A DNA stretch of 64,000 nucleotides from Alnus glutinosa (taxonomy: Eukaryota > Streptophyta > Magnoliopsida > Fagales > Betulaceae). Shown here piece by piece: positions 45,359 through 57,214 of the stretch; positions within the stretch are counted from its first letter, which is position 1, and the number at the start of each line of letters is the position of its first letter. A program made the translations under genes and the position numbers. Under the pieces are notes generated by a model. That model was given only the letters and a program-made list of their open reading frames with translations. It ran no database searches and was not told the origin of the DNA. Location of the stretch: the NCBI RefSeq assembly GCF_958979055.1, contig NC_084886.1, positions 1,507,001 through 1,571,000 of the forward strand. Direction: 5' to 3'.

Positions 45359-47141
45359 ATGTGCTAGCAAGCTCAATGCTCTCAAAGTTGACATTGCAGC
45401 AATGGAATCTCCAAGTATATATATACCTCAAATCCGAAGGCCGTGGAAAACAGTAATTTAGAAACTGAAAAACTTACAATTGACATTATCCATACCTAAA
45501 CTTCCTACTCTATTTGAAGTCAAAATCTAAATCTAAATCTAAATCTGGTCAATTATTACCATGAATTAGAGGTTAATATGATTGGAGGTCCAACTACCTA
45601 GCTAAACTTAATTATCTTTGGAGGTGATGAGGGAAGTTGAATATGCTGCATCTTAATTGTGAGGAGGGGCATATCTACGTCTTGGCTTTTAGCAGCTAAT
45701 GGGTATTCTAGCTACCGGTTAGGGCTATCAGCTAATCATGAAGTCAACCCCTTAATTATAATCATGATGATCACAAGATTGGATCGATACAGCATGATAT
45801 TCGATAACCTCTGACTGGAATTATGTTAATTACTTAATTATCATGCATGGAGCAACAAAGCAATATGATGAATTTCAATTTTCTTTACTAGTACTGACCT
45901 AAAAAGCAACAATAAATTACTTATTTAATTAGACTATAAACACAAAGTGAATCTTGCTTTCATTCACATGTGGAACAGTATTGGACGATAGTATTCCTAA
46001 ACCAATCTTCAAAATGTTTGGAATTTTTGTCGCATAATTACTATGATAGAAGCTAATTAATTAATCTATGAATTTATATTCATAGTTTGGCATCCAACTA
46101 AGCCACAAATTCATATTTCTCACGCCCCACTTAACAACTAATCTATGAATTCATATTCATTGTTTTTCTGCCTTTTCCTAGCACCCAAACAGAGACAACA
46201 CTCAAGAAGTAATTTGCAAATAATAACAATATCTAACACAATAGATTAAAACCTTATATATCTGTTTGTGTTTGTGTTTTTTGTTGCTTGTTTTCTAGAT
46301 CGACAAATACATTAACAAATTCACATTCATGTTACATCCTAACACTTTTTAAAAACAAAAACCACCCCCTAAAATACATGCATTAACAAACATGAAGATG
46401 CTTGATTTTAGTAATACCCCTTAAAGCTTTCTAAACAAAAAGGTTATGGCCTTTCAGATCACGAGGTGTAAATATATATACAACAAGAAAAAGAAATTAT
46501 TTCCCAGAAAATTGGGAATCATGCATATATAATCTCTAATACAAAAACTTTATTAGGATTAGATGCCGACCAAGCATCACGATTATGATTTTAATACCCA
46601 CAATGATGCAAAGAAGCTTGCAAATACCAACTAATCTCGTCACAGGGTATACCAGCAAATGTTATGTACGTACTCGCCATCGCAGTCAACTTTATAAAAT
46701 ATTACGAATATTATCAATATTACCATCTGAGGATGTTCTTCAGCCAATAGGAATGAGGGAAGCTCCAATAGAAAAATATTGGAAGGTAAAAATTAATACG
46801 TACATGTTTCCTACAATACTTGTTTTAATTGTTAAGTCAAACGGAAAATATATACATATAAATATATAAATAAGCTTAGAGATGGTTAGATGAAATGGAG
46901 CCCTCAACATGACGTCCAACTAGTTATGCAGTCAAGGTGCATGCATATATTATTTGGAGGACCACAATATATATAGCGACATGAGGCATGTTTCACTCTT
47001 TTGTAAACTATATTGATATTTTATATGAATTAAGCAATTATTGTTTATTTTATTTTATATATTTCTTTCAAGTTTTAGGTTGGAAAGTTCCCGTATTTTT
47101 TATTTTTTATTTTTGTGGAAATGACGTCGCTTTATCCCAAA

Positions 47142-47173
<32 letters not shown>
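47142..47173. repeat. (AAT)n microsatellite
   Basis: About ten AAT units. Confidence 0.9.
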
Positions 47174-47174
<1 letters not shown>

Positions 47175-48297
47175 GGTTTAATTTATAATTGAATTTATGT
47201 GCCAATTTACTTCTAGAAACCGGTTCCATCAAAAGAAATTAAAATCAAATATTTGGAATAAATTTCAGAATCTAAACATGCAAGCAAAGCACTCAACTAA
47301 TTAAAAATAATTAATATCGTATTCAATCTCAATAGATTATTAGGGACTGACTTGCCCAGTGCATGAATTGTAGATGCCTTCTGAATGAGGCAATTCAATT
47401 AAAAGAAATATTTATAAAGGAATGCTCATATCAGCTGCGATCAACAACAAGATATGAGGGACAAGATTGATGACATTAATCCTTTTCCTACAATAGCTTA
47501 TTACTAGCAAGTAAAGGTACTTTATTTATTTGTTTGTTTATTATTATTATTAATTGTTTCAATAGATCGAACTGATGAACGAAGCGAGGGCCGAGGAAGA
47601 TGTACGGTGGGCATTCGCGCAGGTTTGACAGAAAATTGATCCAACCTCTTTTTTGACTTTAGCCCTACATAAACAATATTGCATTATCGGAATCGGGCCG
47701 GGGTTTATTTATATTTTCTAGACATAATGATTACATAATTGTGAAAGGAAGTTCTTAACATTGTTTGACCCGTAACTCAAATTGCTATCACAATAGTGTC
47801 TTTACCCATGATAAATTAAGTTTACATACTCATGTAACTTTATTTTTATTTTTATTTTAGTATTGTTTTTAATTTTATGATAAGAACATCATTAAATATT
47901 TTATAACGATGAAGGAGTCATCCTTCTAATTTAATAGATATTACTTGAATCCTTATCATGATTGTGACTTTTAATGTGTGTATGTGCAATAAAAATACTT
48001 ATATAAACTCAAAATTGAATGATTTATTACAATTACAAGGTTAATTAGTGAAGTTAATTTTATAAATTCGTAAATAAAAATAAGCTTATACAATTAACTC
48101 TAATGATATCTTAACAATACTTAAGTAAGCAATAATTAGCTTGCATGGCTTTACAAAAAAAATTATAAACGGCATATACTAATTAAATTTACTTTATACG
48201 AAGAATGAATAATTTTTTTTTATAAAAACTAGTTTGAGTTCATTTGAAAAACAATTAACCTAAGTTTAAACATAATATGATCAGAACGTAGATAATC

Positions 48298-48301
<4 letters not shown>

Positions 48302-48376
<75 letters not shown>
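48302..48376. repeat. (TA)n microsatellite
   Basis: About 75 bp of perfect TA. Confidence 0.95.
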
Positions 48377-48378
<2 letters not shown>

Positions 48379-49119
48379 CAGAGTAGGTACTGATCGAGAT
48401 CAACAAGATCATCATCGATCAGGTTGTACGTGACAACAAAAGAAAACATGATCTATGAAGATTATTGTACACATGCATGCATTAAACTCTGCATGCCATC
48501 TATTTTCACCATTGAAGGAAATAAAGGCTCGACGAAGAAGGGTTGGAGTATGTACGTAAGTACGTACATATCCTGGCTTCCATTAAATTTTTTTTTAAAA
48601 AAAAAGGAGGGGGGGAAGGGAGGGGGGTGTGGCCGGCCGGTGTGTGTTTTTTCATTTCATTATTTCTATATGATTTTATGATCGTGATGTGATACGTGGC
48701 ACAGATATACATGAAGCCGTAATCCGAGGAAGACCGGGCATCAAGAGGTGGCTTTCATTAACGTTAACTTCACTTACCATGCAAGTTAAGATTGTCCTAA
48801 AGCCGGCCGGCAGTAAGCAATCACGTTGCTCACAAACTTTGAAGCTTTGAATAAAGCAGCTATATAGAGTTCTACTTAAGACAGCAACGCCCCTAAACTT
48901 ACGCCACATCTTGCAATATGATAAACACACGTGATTCTTTCTTAAATTTCGTCTTTACCACTGTTTTTTTTTTTTTTTTTTTCCTTAATTGTTATTTAAC
49001 CAATAATAGAATGGGAATATTTATATTCGTTTCATATATAGTAATCAACAGTAACAATTAATAATTTTCATACAAGCTAGGTCGATCTTATCCGTTTTCC
49101 CATGTATCGACACCACAAT

Positions 49120-49876
49120 TTTATTTTAGGAAAAAGTACACATAACCCCCTCAAACTACCACCTCATTGTCAATGTCCCCCCCAAACTACCAATTGTGTC
49201 AATGTCCCCCCCTAAACTACCAAAAACTGTCAATGTCCCCCTAATGACAAAAATACCCTTCATAAAATTATTAAAATAAAATAAAAACTAAAAAAATATT
49301 TTAAAAAATATAAAATAACAAAAAATTATACAAAAAAAAATTAAAAATTAAAAACTGGTTTTTTTTTCCATTTTTTTTTTTTTTGTTAAAACAAATTATT
49401 TTTGTAAGTTGCAGTTATTTTTTCGTTTGGTTTTTTTTTAAAAAAAAAAAAAAAAAAATCATTCTTTTTCGTTTTTTTAATTTAATAAAAAACTGGTTTT
49501 TCCTTTTTCTTTTTCGTTTGTTTTATAAAAAATAAAAAAAAATAAAAAAAATAAAATAAAAAAAAATTGTTTTTATATTTTTCAGTTATTTTTTCGTTTG
49601 TTTAACTTTCTTTTTCGTTTTTTTTTTCTTTTTTTATTTAATTTGTTTTTTAAAAAATAATTTTTTAGTTTTAGTTTTTTTTTCGAATTTATAAGGACAT
49701 TTTTGTCTTATTCAAAAAAATTTAGGGTTATTTTTGTCTTTTTGTTAGTATTAAGGGGGACATTGACATTTTTTGGTAGTTTGAGTGGGGCAATTGACAC
49801 AATTGGTAGTTTGGGAGGTATATTGACAATTGAGTGGTAGTTTGAGGGGAATATGTGTACTTTTCCCTTTATTTTA
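49120..49876. mobile_element. 739-bp foldback with perfect 9-bp duplication
   Basis: The element is 49129-49867. Arms of roughly 130 bp or more repeat a CCCCCTCAAACTACCA / TGTCAATGTCCCC module several times and pair with the reverse complement at the right end. The middle is extreme A/T homopolymer-rich DNA. The exact repeat TTTATTTTA lies at 49120-49128 and 49868-49876 (low complexity, so some chance of coincidence). No coding capacity. Confidence 0.8.
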
Positions 49877-49879
49877 AAA

Positions 49880-50982
49880 GCGAAAGTAGTAAAAATCACT
49901 AGAACTATCAGTTTGGATTTGTTATATACAGTTGGTCCCACTTGTCTATTTACTATTTACCTAAAATTAGAAATTTGAGCAGATTATTAGACCCACTTGT
50001 CTCAGGTAACTTTAATTGTGTCGATCCAACTCACATATTTAGAGCAGGTAAACTTCGTAGCCCTATTTTCTTAAACTGATCGAATTTCACACAAATCCAA
50101 ACAATTTAATTTTAGAGAATTTAAATCCATTCAGAAACAAAAGTTGTACTTTTTGGTGAAAATTCAGTCAATATTTTATTTTATTTTATTTATTTATTAA
50201 AAAAAGAAAAAAGAAAAAGAAATGATAGCATCGGTGGGCTTAGGTGGGGAGAGGCCCCAAATTAGGTCTTGTCTGTTTGACTTTGAAAAGATGACTCTGA
50301 TCATGTACACAGAACAGAGGTAGAAGGTCCTAACTCCAAACTTTTTTCTTTTTCAGCTTTGGGGGAAAATAATGGGCACCTCTACTTTAATTTCCTAAAT
50401 TCTACATACTTTTATTAGCTTGTGAATTGGGGGGCTTTATTAACTTGTTAATGGGGGGTCTAATCTAATGAAGAAAATTTTACTTTTAAATAATGTAGCA
50501 AGAGAATGTTAGATTGCTTCAAAATCACTCAAGAATTGGGCCAGCACGTGTGCACGCTCACTGGGATTTTGCACGACATACGAGGGTGGAAGGGGCCCCA
50601 AAACAAATTGCCGAATGCGTCAAGCAACATCCCTTAGTTCCCTCTCCCTAATCTCATTTATAGTTCGTTACGCTAAATTCTCACAAATCCCCATTAATTC
50701 ATCTACTATTTATTATTATTAATACTTAGGAATGAGAATGACGGATTTTTACGCTACCTTCACTTCCCATGAAGGTTTTAACTTAATTCTTTTTACCGCG
50801 TAATCATAATTATCAAGGTGCCTTTTTTCACGATGCCCATAAGCACCGGTCAATCTCACGTGAAAGGGTAATTAGGTTTTACCCTTTTGGAGCATCTGTT
50901 TTAATGCACAGCTTTATTGCATGGGACATAAACGATATAATGTTTAATGCAAGAGATAATTCATAAATTACAACAAAACGTT
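49880..50982. other. Intergenic, no gene recognised
   Basis: No coding region was recognised. A piece at about 50530-50670 (GCGTCAAGCAACATCC) resembles one near 54545. Confidence 0.45.
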
Positions 50983-51045
50983 GGTTAGATCCTCTACAAT
51001 TGATTGTTCGAATTTCAGAGAATTCGAGTAAATGATTGTGAGAGA

Positions 51046-51597
51046 CTACTTATCAGGGGCATAGCTAGGTAGAGCCTTGGGTCCCTAAGCTTTTCCCAAA
51101 TAAATAAATAAAATTTAGGGATAATTACACTTAACCCCCCTGATTTATCCACGGTATGGCGATTTACCCCCCAATGTACCAAAATTAGTACATGACCCCC
51201 CCGAACTTGCCAACGTGTGACAAAATCGACCTTCCGTCCAGTCGCCCGTTCGTTTGGACGGAAAGTCACTCACGTGCAAGTCACGTGACCGTTTAAGACA
51301 GAGACCCTCCCCAAGTCACGTGACTTGCACGTGACCGACTTTTCGACCAAACGAATGGGCAACTAGACGGAAGGTCGATTTTGTCACACGTTGGCAAGTT
51401 CAGGGGGGTCATGTACCAATTTTGGTAAATTGGGGGGTAAATCGCCACACCGTGGATAAATCAGGGGGGTTAAGTGTAATTATCCCTAATTTTTACCCCT
51501 AATTTTTTTAGTTTTGGCCCCCCCATTTTTTATTTTTTTTTCAATTTGGCCCCCCTCCCCCCCTCCCAAAGTCTAAAAGCTGGCTCCGCCTACTTAT
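51046..51597. mobile_element. hAT-like non-autonomous element with 8-bp duplication
   Basis: The element is 51054-51589 (536 bp). It starts CAGGGGCATAGCTAG and ends AAAGCTGGCTCCGC. The exact 8-bp repeat CTACTTAT lies at 51046-51053 and 51590-51597. CAGGGGC..AGC..G and an 8-bp duplication fit hAT elements. The right end seems to lack the last few bases of the inverted repeat. It hosts a further foldback at 51118-51486. Confidence 0.75.
51118..51486. mobile_element. 369-bp foldback nested in the hAT-like element
   Basis: It begins GGGATAATTACACTTAACCC and ends GGGTTAAGTGTAATTATCCC, a perfect terminal inverted repeat. Near-perfect arms of about 170 bp contain GACAAAATCGACCTTCCGTC and AAGTCACGTGACTTGCACGT words. 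The flanks TAAAATTTA and TAATTTTTA match at 7 of 9 positions. Confidence 0.9.
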
Positions 51598-51749
51598 AGA
51601 ACCCATCTGACCAAATAAAAATTGAGCTATCAAACCACTTATGGGATCCTTATCTGATCAGGTGGATCCCATAAGTAGTCTATCACAATTATCTGCCCGA
51701 ATTCTCTCAAATTCGAACAAATAATTATAGAGGATCTTGATCCATAAAA

Positions 51750-54700
51750 AGTATATATGACAATTTGATTTTACACCAAACTAGAAACTTAAATTGCATC
51801 TCTAAAGTTTATTTATACTTGTGAATGAAATTGTATTAATTGATAAGTCAGACCCCAATAAATAAACCCTATTGAGAAGATTTGCTGCAAATTGTTGGAT
51901 CCTTTTGAAGCATATATTTTGATATTATTCGGATTACAACCACTTCAATAAAACTCTTGAATATTACAAGTGCAAATTAGGGCTCACGAGAATAGAAACG
52001 TGAACAATCAGACAACAGTGGTTAAGAGGGTGGCATGTCATCTGGTGGTATCATTGACTTAACTGGGATTTTTAAATTGAGAATCAAAGTGTATCCGGCG
52101 TACTACACATCTCCCGTGATCTTTAGTTAGGGTTAGTCGCCGACCATCATTATAACAAATATTTCATTTGGAAGGTTTATTTAAAATGCATACAGATCGA
52201 AGTCTGTAATAATTTGTTGGATGTCAACCGTTGATCATCTGAATCCTTTGATTAACATACGACCAATAATAGTATGCCCTTGGTCCAGTTATTTTATCCA
52301 CTAGCTATCACCAACTTAATTAATTTCTTCCCCATTGTAAGATCAAAATCATTTGGTTAATATACTACGAGATTAGTTGTTCGAGTCCTCGCTCAATTGA
52401 TATATAATCTTTATACGTTACAGAATCATGTATCAGTTGATCGATCAATGAGGACTCGAACAAATTTTTTAAGTTTATATGATGGGGATGAGTCATGAAA
52501 TGGCCTGCCTTGAACGAATTCAACGTCATTTTTTTATAAAAAATAAAAATCTCTAACTAAAAAACTGTTTTATCCACCAGTAGAAGTGCCAAATTAGCAC
52601 AAAAATGATACTTTTAGGTATTCAAAGAAAGTGGCTGGAACGATGCATGAGTGTACTCAAATGATGGGTCAGTGCTTTCTATATATAAAGAAATTTAGAA
52701 TATTAGACCCAACACTGGTGCTTGCATCTGCTGGGAGAAAGATCTTTCTAATTAACAGTCTCGATTCATTCGTGAATATATATATATATATATATATAAT
52801 GCATGCACTGCGTGGGCACTTTTTGCATTCAAGTATCTACGAGTTTTATTAATTTTTTTACCAGAAAAAAAATAAAATAAAATATATATATCTACGTATT
52901 CTATTTATCGAAATGAAAAATGTGTTCCGATCCACCCACTTCACATCCTAACCTTATCTCCTCCCTACCGTTTTCCATCCCATCTTCTTTTTCGAATTAT
53001 TTTGGCATTTTCAAAGACCCACATCGTGGCACTAAATCATTGATTCCAACATCAGTTGTAGAAAAAAATTGACTTGGCAGAAGTCAGGGAGGGACAGGCC
53101 AGTTATAATTCCAAAAGCTGAAGAGAGAAGATTATATAATGACTATAGTAGCCTTGGTGATCGAGTTTAATTTTGAAGTTCACTTCCCATGCACGTAAAG
53201 GCAAACTTGTACTTGTCCCAGGACTAGGAGGCATAAAGCAACCTACTCCTTGCTTGCACGGCCAAACAGTGCTGAGACCGACGAGAATTGATCAAGCTTT
53301 GTTGTTAAGAAAAACCCTATACATGCTCACTGACACGCCATGAAACTGATCTTTTCAGGAGATGTTTCTGTCATTTGAAAACTTCGTCAACTTAATTACA
53401 AAAAAAAAAAAAAAGATCATTCTAATGTCCAAAAAAGATCATATATAAACGTAAGAGATTAATAAAATAAAATTAAGTCTAAATTATCTATTTAGTAGGC
53501 AAGTATTGAATACAACCTTCATATGGTGGATTCCCATTGAACTTTCCTTACTTAACGTACTTAGAGAGAGTGGATTAAAAAGCAGTACTACATATATATA
53601 ACTTTTCCATGTACAATTATATTTTTATCGAAACATATACGTGTAAGTGAACATGAGTTAAATTGCACGTTAGAAATTGTTATAAACATGGAAGATTAAT
53701 AAAATATAATTGTATATTGAGTACTGTACTTATGCCTACAACGTTCTTGCAACTCTTTCTTGTAAAATTCTAAAAGAATTGTGGGTATTATAACCGTCTT
53801 TGGAGACGCTCCACTACAAAGGTACTGTAATGCGTTGTCCCACTGGCAGACACACGATGGACAAAACGTTAGATTACAATGAGTGTGAGGTGGCGTGCCA
53901 ATCCCACTGGCTTGTGTCAAAAAAGCAAGGTTCACATTATGTAAAGACCGGTCAAACGTCTGTCAGTCTGACTTCTCGGATTGCCAAGTCACGTGCAAGC
54001 CCAAGTGAATCACGTTTAGTTACATCGACGGCTCAGATTAGACATGCATGGCAAATCTGAGCGCCTGCAGATTAGGTCAGCTTGACGAGGGATCATATGT
54101 ACTACTTCTGTATAAAATCCCAGGGGGGTATCCGTCATTTCTCGTAACCCAGTTTTATTTTGGGTGAGGTAGGTTTGGGGAATACCAAAAGGTTAAGTAA
54201 GAAGTCCGGCCTGCATGTGGCCCGACCAACCCACCACCATCAAAGGTTGACCGTAATCTGACCGTTGTACAAATAAGTAGGTCGTCATTTTTCATCATTT
54301 TCCAGCTTTCAACTACTGTACGTTGGTGGTGATGCGATTTAGAACCAACTTTAATCAGTCATAAAGCTGGATTTTCTATTCTTACATATACTCACGCGCG
54401 ATCACAGTACTACGTACAAGTTAAACAATCAAAAATGGCTTGGACCATACTCAACAGTGGCAAAGCCATCACGTGGCCATACTTGCAAAGCCAATTTTTC
54501 ACACCCTTTACGAGGGTCCCGTGGCTCTCTAATGAATGGCCAGTGCGTTAAGCAACATCCTCGATCTGCATTGTCTCCCTCAAATTCTCTTCGAAGTCAG
54601 TGGTGGTAGTTTATAGATTAAGAGATCTTTTTCACGACTTGCTTAAGTTGAAGCCTTTTGAATCCCAAAGTCGAGAATGAGGGAATCAGCTTGATATTTC

Positions 54701-56110
54701 TCTACGTTAAGCTGAGCCTAGCTACCTATAATATCCCTAAGTTTAAGTGTTTTGTAATTTTCTGACCGTAATAATAGCTTCATCTAAACAAACCTTCACC
54801 TAGCCTCACTTCATTCTTGCAATGTTTTAATTTATATATTATATTTTTCTCTATAATTCATACCACAGTTACTGTCACTAGCAAGTGCTAAGTTATTACT
54901 TTGTTCCTTACTAGTTAGGTGAGTCTGATGAGCTTTATAAAACGATTTTAAAGAGCTCAAACTGCAACTCAATTAGTTCATTTCCTATAATAATGTAGAT
55001 GTGACTAGTATTTTTCATTTGTTGTTATAAAGAGTATCAGACCAATCTAGTAACACTATGTAATATTGGAGCACTGCATGACATGATCATGTTAAACACA
55101 TTCAAAATTTAAGAGAGAGATTGTAACACCTCTGTTCTACATTGAAAAGATGAATAGCCCGCACTTTCCCTAAATAGGGTCGGCAATGTTTGTTAATGAT
55201 TTTATATATTTTATGTATTTTGTTTCATGTATATATTCTCAAGTCAAAAGACCTTAATAAACAACCCAAAACTTAAAACATTAAAATTATTTTTATCCTA
55301 GCTTATATTGCACCAAAATACCATTTCAAACACAAAACGAAAAAATACTACTCAAAATACATTAACAAACACGGTACATATAGCATTTGCAGTTCGAAAA
55401 TACCTTACCTGAGTCGCCAAAGGCAAAAGAATAGGCACGTAGCTCAATCTTGAAAGACGATCGAAGAGCCACAGAAAATGGATAATGAACCACACCACTC
55501 CAGTCCAGTGACACCCACCTCCGTACTCTTTGTACGTATTTTGAAGCTAACAAGGGTGTGGCATAAATGGGTCTTGGCCGTATCATTCATTTTCCCAGGG
55601 TGTGGTGCACAAGATTCCAAGCGTTTTCATTTTCGTCAATTTGTTTTGGGTGGTTCAGATCGAAAAAGGGAGATTTGCATGAAATGGCTATAATCATCAA
55701 ACGTTCCTTCCAATTAACTGATAACTACTTAATTCTAACATTTAATTCAAATATCTTTAATTTTCAGATTCTCAATCGCTTTTTCGACTAATGATTTTCC
55801 TTAAACTATGGTGTTGTCTATTCATGCATCCCACTATGCACGGTACCACCTACAATTTGAAAATAATATCAACCAATTAATTATAAATTAAATGTAAACT
55901 TCCAATTTATTTAGGTCGCATGAAGCATATGGACAGCGCGCAGAATTATTTGTAACATATCTCAATAAAAAAAATATATATATATATATATATATAGAAA
56001 AAAAAAAAAAGGAGAAAAAAAGTAAGACTTCAATCCAAAAGCAAAGACAATAGGCGCAAAAATTCCCCAAAAATAATTGTATATAGTGTGGTGGTCCCTA
56101 GTTTAAACAT
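51750..56110. other. Gene-poor stretch, no gene recognised
   Basis: About 4.3 kb without a convincing gene. A short hairpin at 52365-52475 (GTTCGAGTCCTC / GAGGACTCGAAC) and TA tracts at 52779-52798 and 55974-55995 are present. Confidence 0.45.
52365..52475. repeat. Imperfect inverted repeat
   Basis: TTGTTCGAGTCCTCGCTCAA pairs with TTGATCGATCAATGAGGACT and GAACAA further right. It is a possible small MITE; no duplication was identified. Confidence 0.45.
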
Positions 56111-56111
56111 A

Positions 56112-56351
56112 TACGGGTGTGTTTGAAAATTGCGTTTTTAAAAATTACAATTTGAAAACGTAGAAAATCTGTTTTTTCAAATCTCAGGTAAGATGGTGTT
56201 TTTTTGAAAACGCAAAATTTTAAAAGCTAATTTGTGATTTTGCCAAATGATTAACTGTTTTTTTTTTTAAATCATTTTTTTCAAATCGCACATTTTAAAA
56301 TCGTTATTTTAAATTGCACTTTTTAAAATCGCAAACCTAAAAGGACCCTAC
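56112..56351. mobile_element. PIF/Harbinger-like MITE, second copy
   Basis: The element is 56115-56348 (234 bp) from GGGTGTGTTTGAAAATTGCG to AAATCGCAAACCTAAAAGGACCC (last bases). It is flanked by TAC at 56112-56114 and 56349-56351. It shares most of its interior with 25249-25563, with internal losses. Confidence 0.8.
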
Positions 56352-56369
56352 ATATCCCACAAGATACTT

Positions 56370-56545
56370 AGTATCTTTTTGGAAAAAAAATTATAAACCT
56401 CCTTCAAATAATCACTTAATTGACAATATCTCCTTCAAACTATCATTTAATTGACAACGTCTTTTCAAACTTTAAGTTGAGACAAAATCTGTAAACCGTC
56501 CAAAAAATTATCAGTATCCCCCTCCAATGGCAAAAATGCCTCCAA
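56370..56545. mobile_element. One-arm relic of the 'AAACTACCA' foldback family
   Basis: CTCCTTCAAATAATCACTTA, ATTGACAATATCTCC and CTCCTTCAAACTATC repeat the modules of the 49129 element's left arm. No right arm was seen. Confidence 0.5.
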
Positions 56546-56797
56546 TAATTTTATTTTTTTAAAAAAAAATAAAAATAAATAAAAATAAAAATAAAAAAAT
56601 CTAAACAGAATGAATATTTGTTTTAAAAAAAATAAAAAATAAAAAACTCAGGGTTGGCGAGCCACCCACCCCCTGATCGGCAATTTCTTACATAAAAATA
56701 AAAAATAAAAAATAACACATAACAAAATTTAGCATAAAAATATTATAGATAGATGGTTTATATTCTCTAAAAATTACAATAAATCTCATGTGATAAA

Positions 56798-56974
56798 GAG
56801 TTAGGTTAGAAACTAAATTTTTATTTCACAATTCTTCTATAGTACTATTGACATGATAGTCCTGATCAATCATTGGATATTTGGTTTGTTTTTTTAAAAA
56901 AGAAAAAAATCAAATATTAACTGAGACTATTACATCAATATCTTAAAGATAAAAATATAATTTGTAGCATCACC
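56798..56974. mobile_element. Probable MITE of the 'GAATAATGCTAG' family
   Basis: Left TTAGAAACTAAATTTTTATT pairs with right AAAGATAAAAATATAATTTG. The layout matches the copies at 30814 and 45166, but the duplication is not clear. Confidence 0.5.
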
Positions 56975-56989
56975 TAATAATTTCATAAG

Positions 56990-57208
56990 GGGAGTGATCT
57001 TTACACTCACACTACACAACAATGGCACAACATCAAGGCACAATGGAGTGGGGTCCATATGTGGGCCCCACTCCATTGTGCCTTGGTTTTGTGTCATTGT
57101 TGTATAGTGTGAATGTTTTAATCATTTCTCATTTCATAATGGGTACCACTCCATTGTGCCTTGTGGTAGTGCACTTGTTGTACATCATGAGTATTTTGAA
57201 CATTTTTC
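56990..57208. mobile_element. Foldback MITE plus half of a second copy
   Basis: 56990-57130 is a near-perfect hairpin around CATATGTGGGCCCC, with arms GGCACAATGGAGTGGGGTCC and GGGCCCCACTCCATTGTGCC. The flanks TTTCATAAG and TTTCATAAT match at 8 of 9 positions. 57140-57208 repeats the right arm (CCACTCCATTGTGCCTTGTG), so a second copy lost its left half. Confidence 0.7.
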
Positions 57209-57214
57209 ATTTTT

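Larger units (their letters stand above)
45360..49118. other. Gene-poor AT-rich stretch
   Basis: No gene was recognised in about 3.7 kb. Contents are short frames, an (AAATCT)n run near 45520, (AAT)n at 47142-47173, (TA)n at 48302-48376, and TG/GG-rich patches near 48600. Confidence 0.5.
50983..51743. mobile_element. Outer foldback MITE, split by a hAT-like insertion
   Basis: The left arm (50983-51053, GATCCTCTACAATTGATTGT, then GAGAATTCGAGTAAATGATT) pairs with the right arm (about 51655-51743, ending ATAATTATAGAGGATCTTGA). It resembles the 25949-26156 family. The interior is interrupted at 51054-51589. No clean outer duplication was found. Confidence 0.65.
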
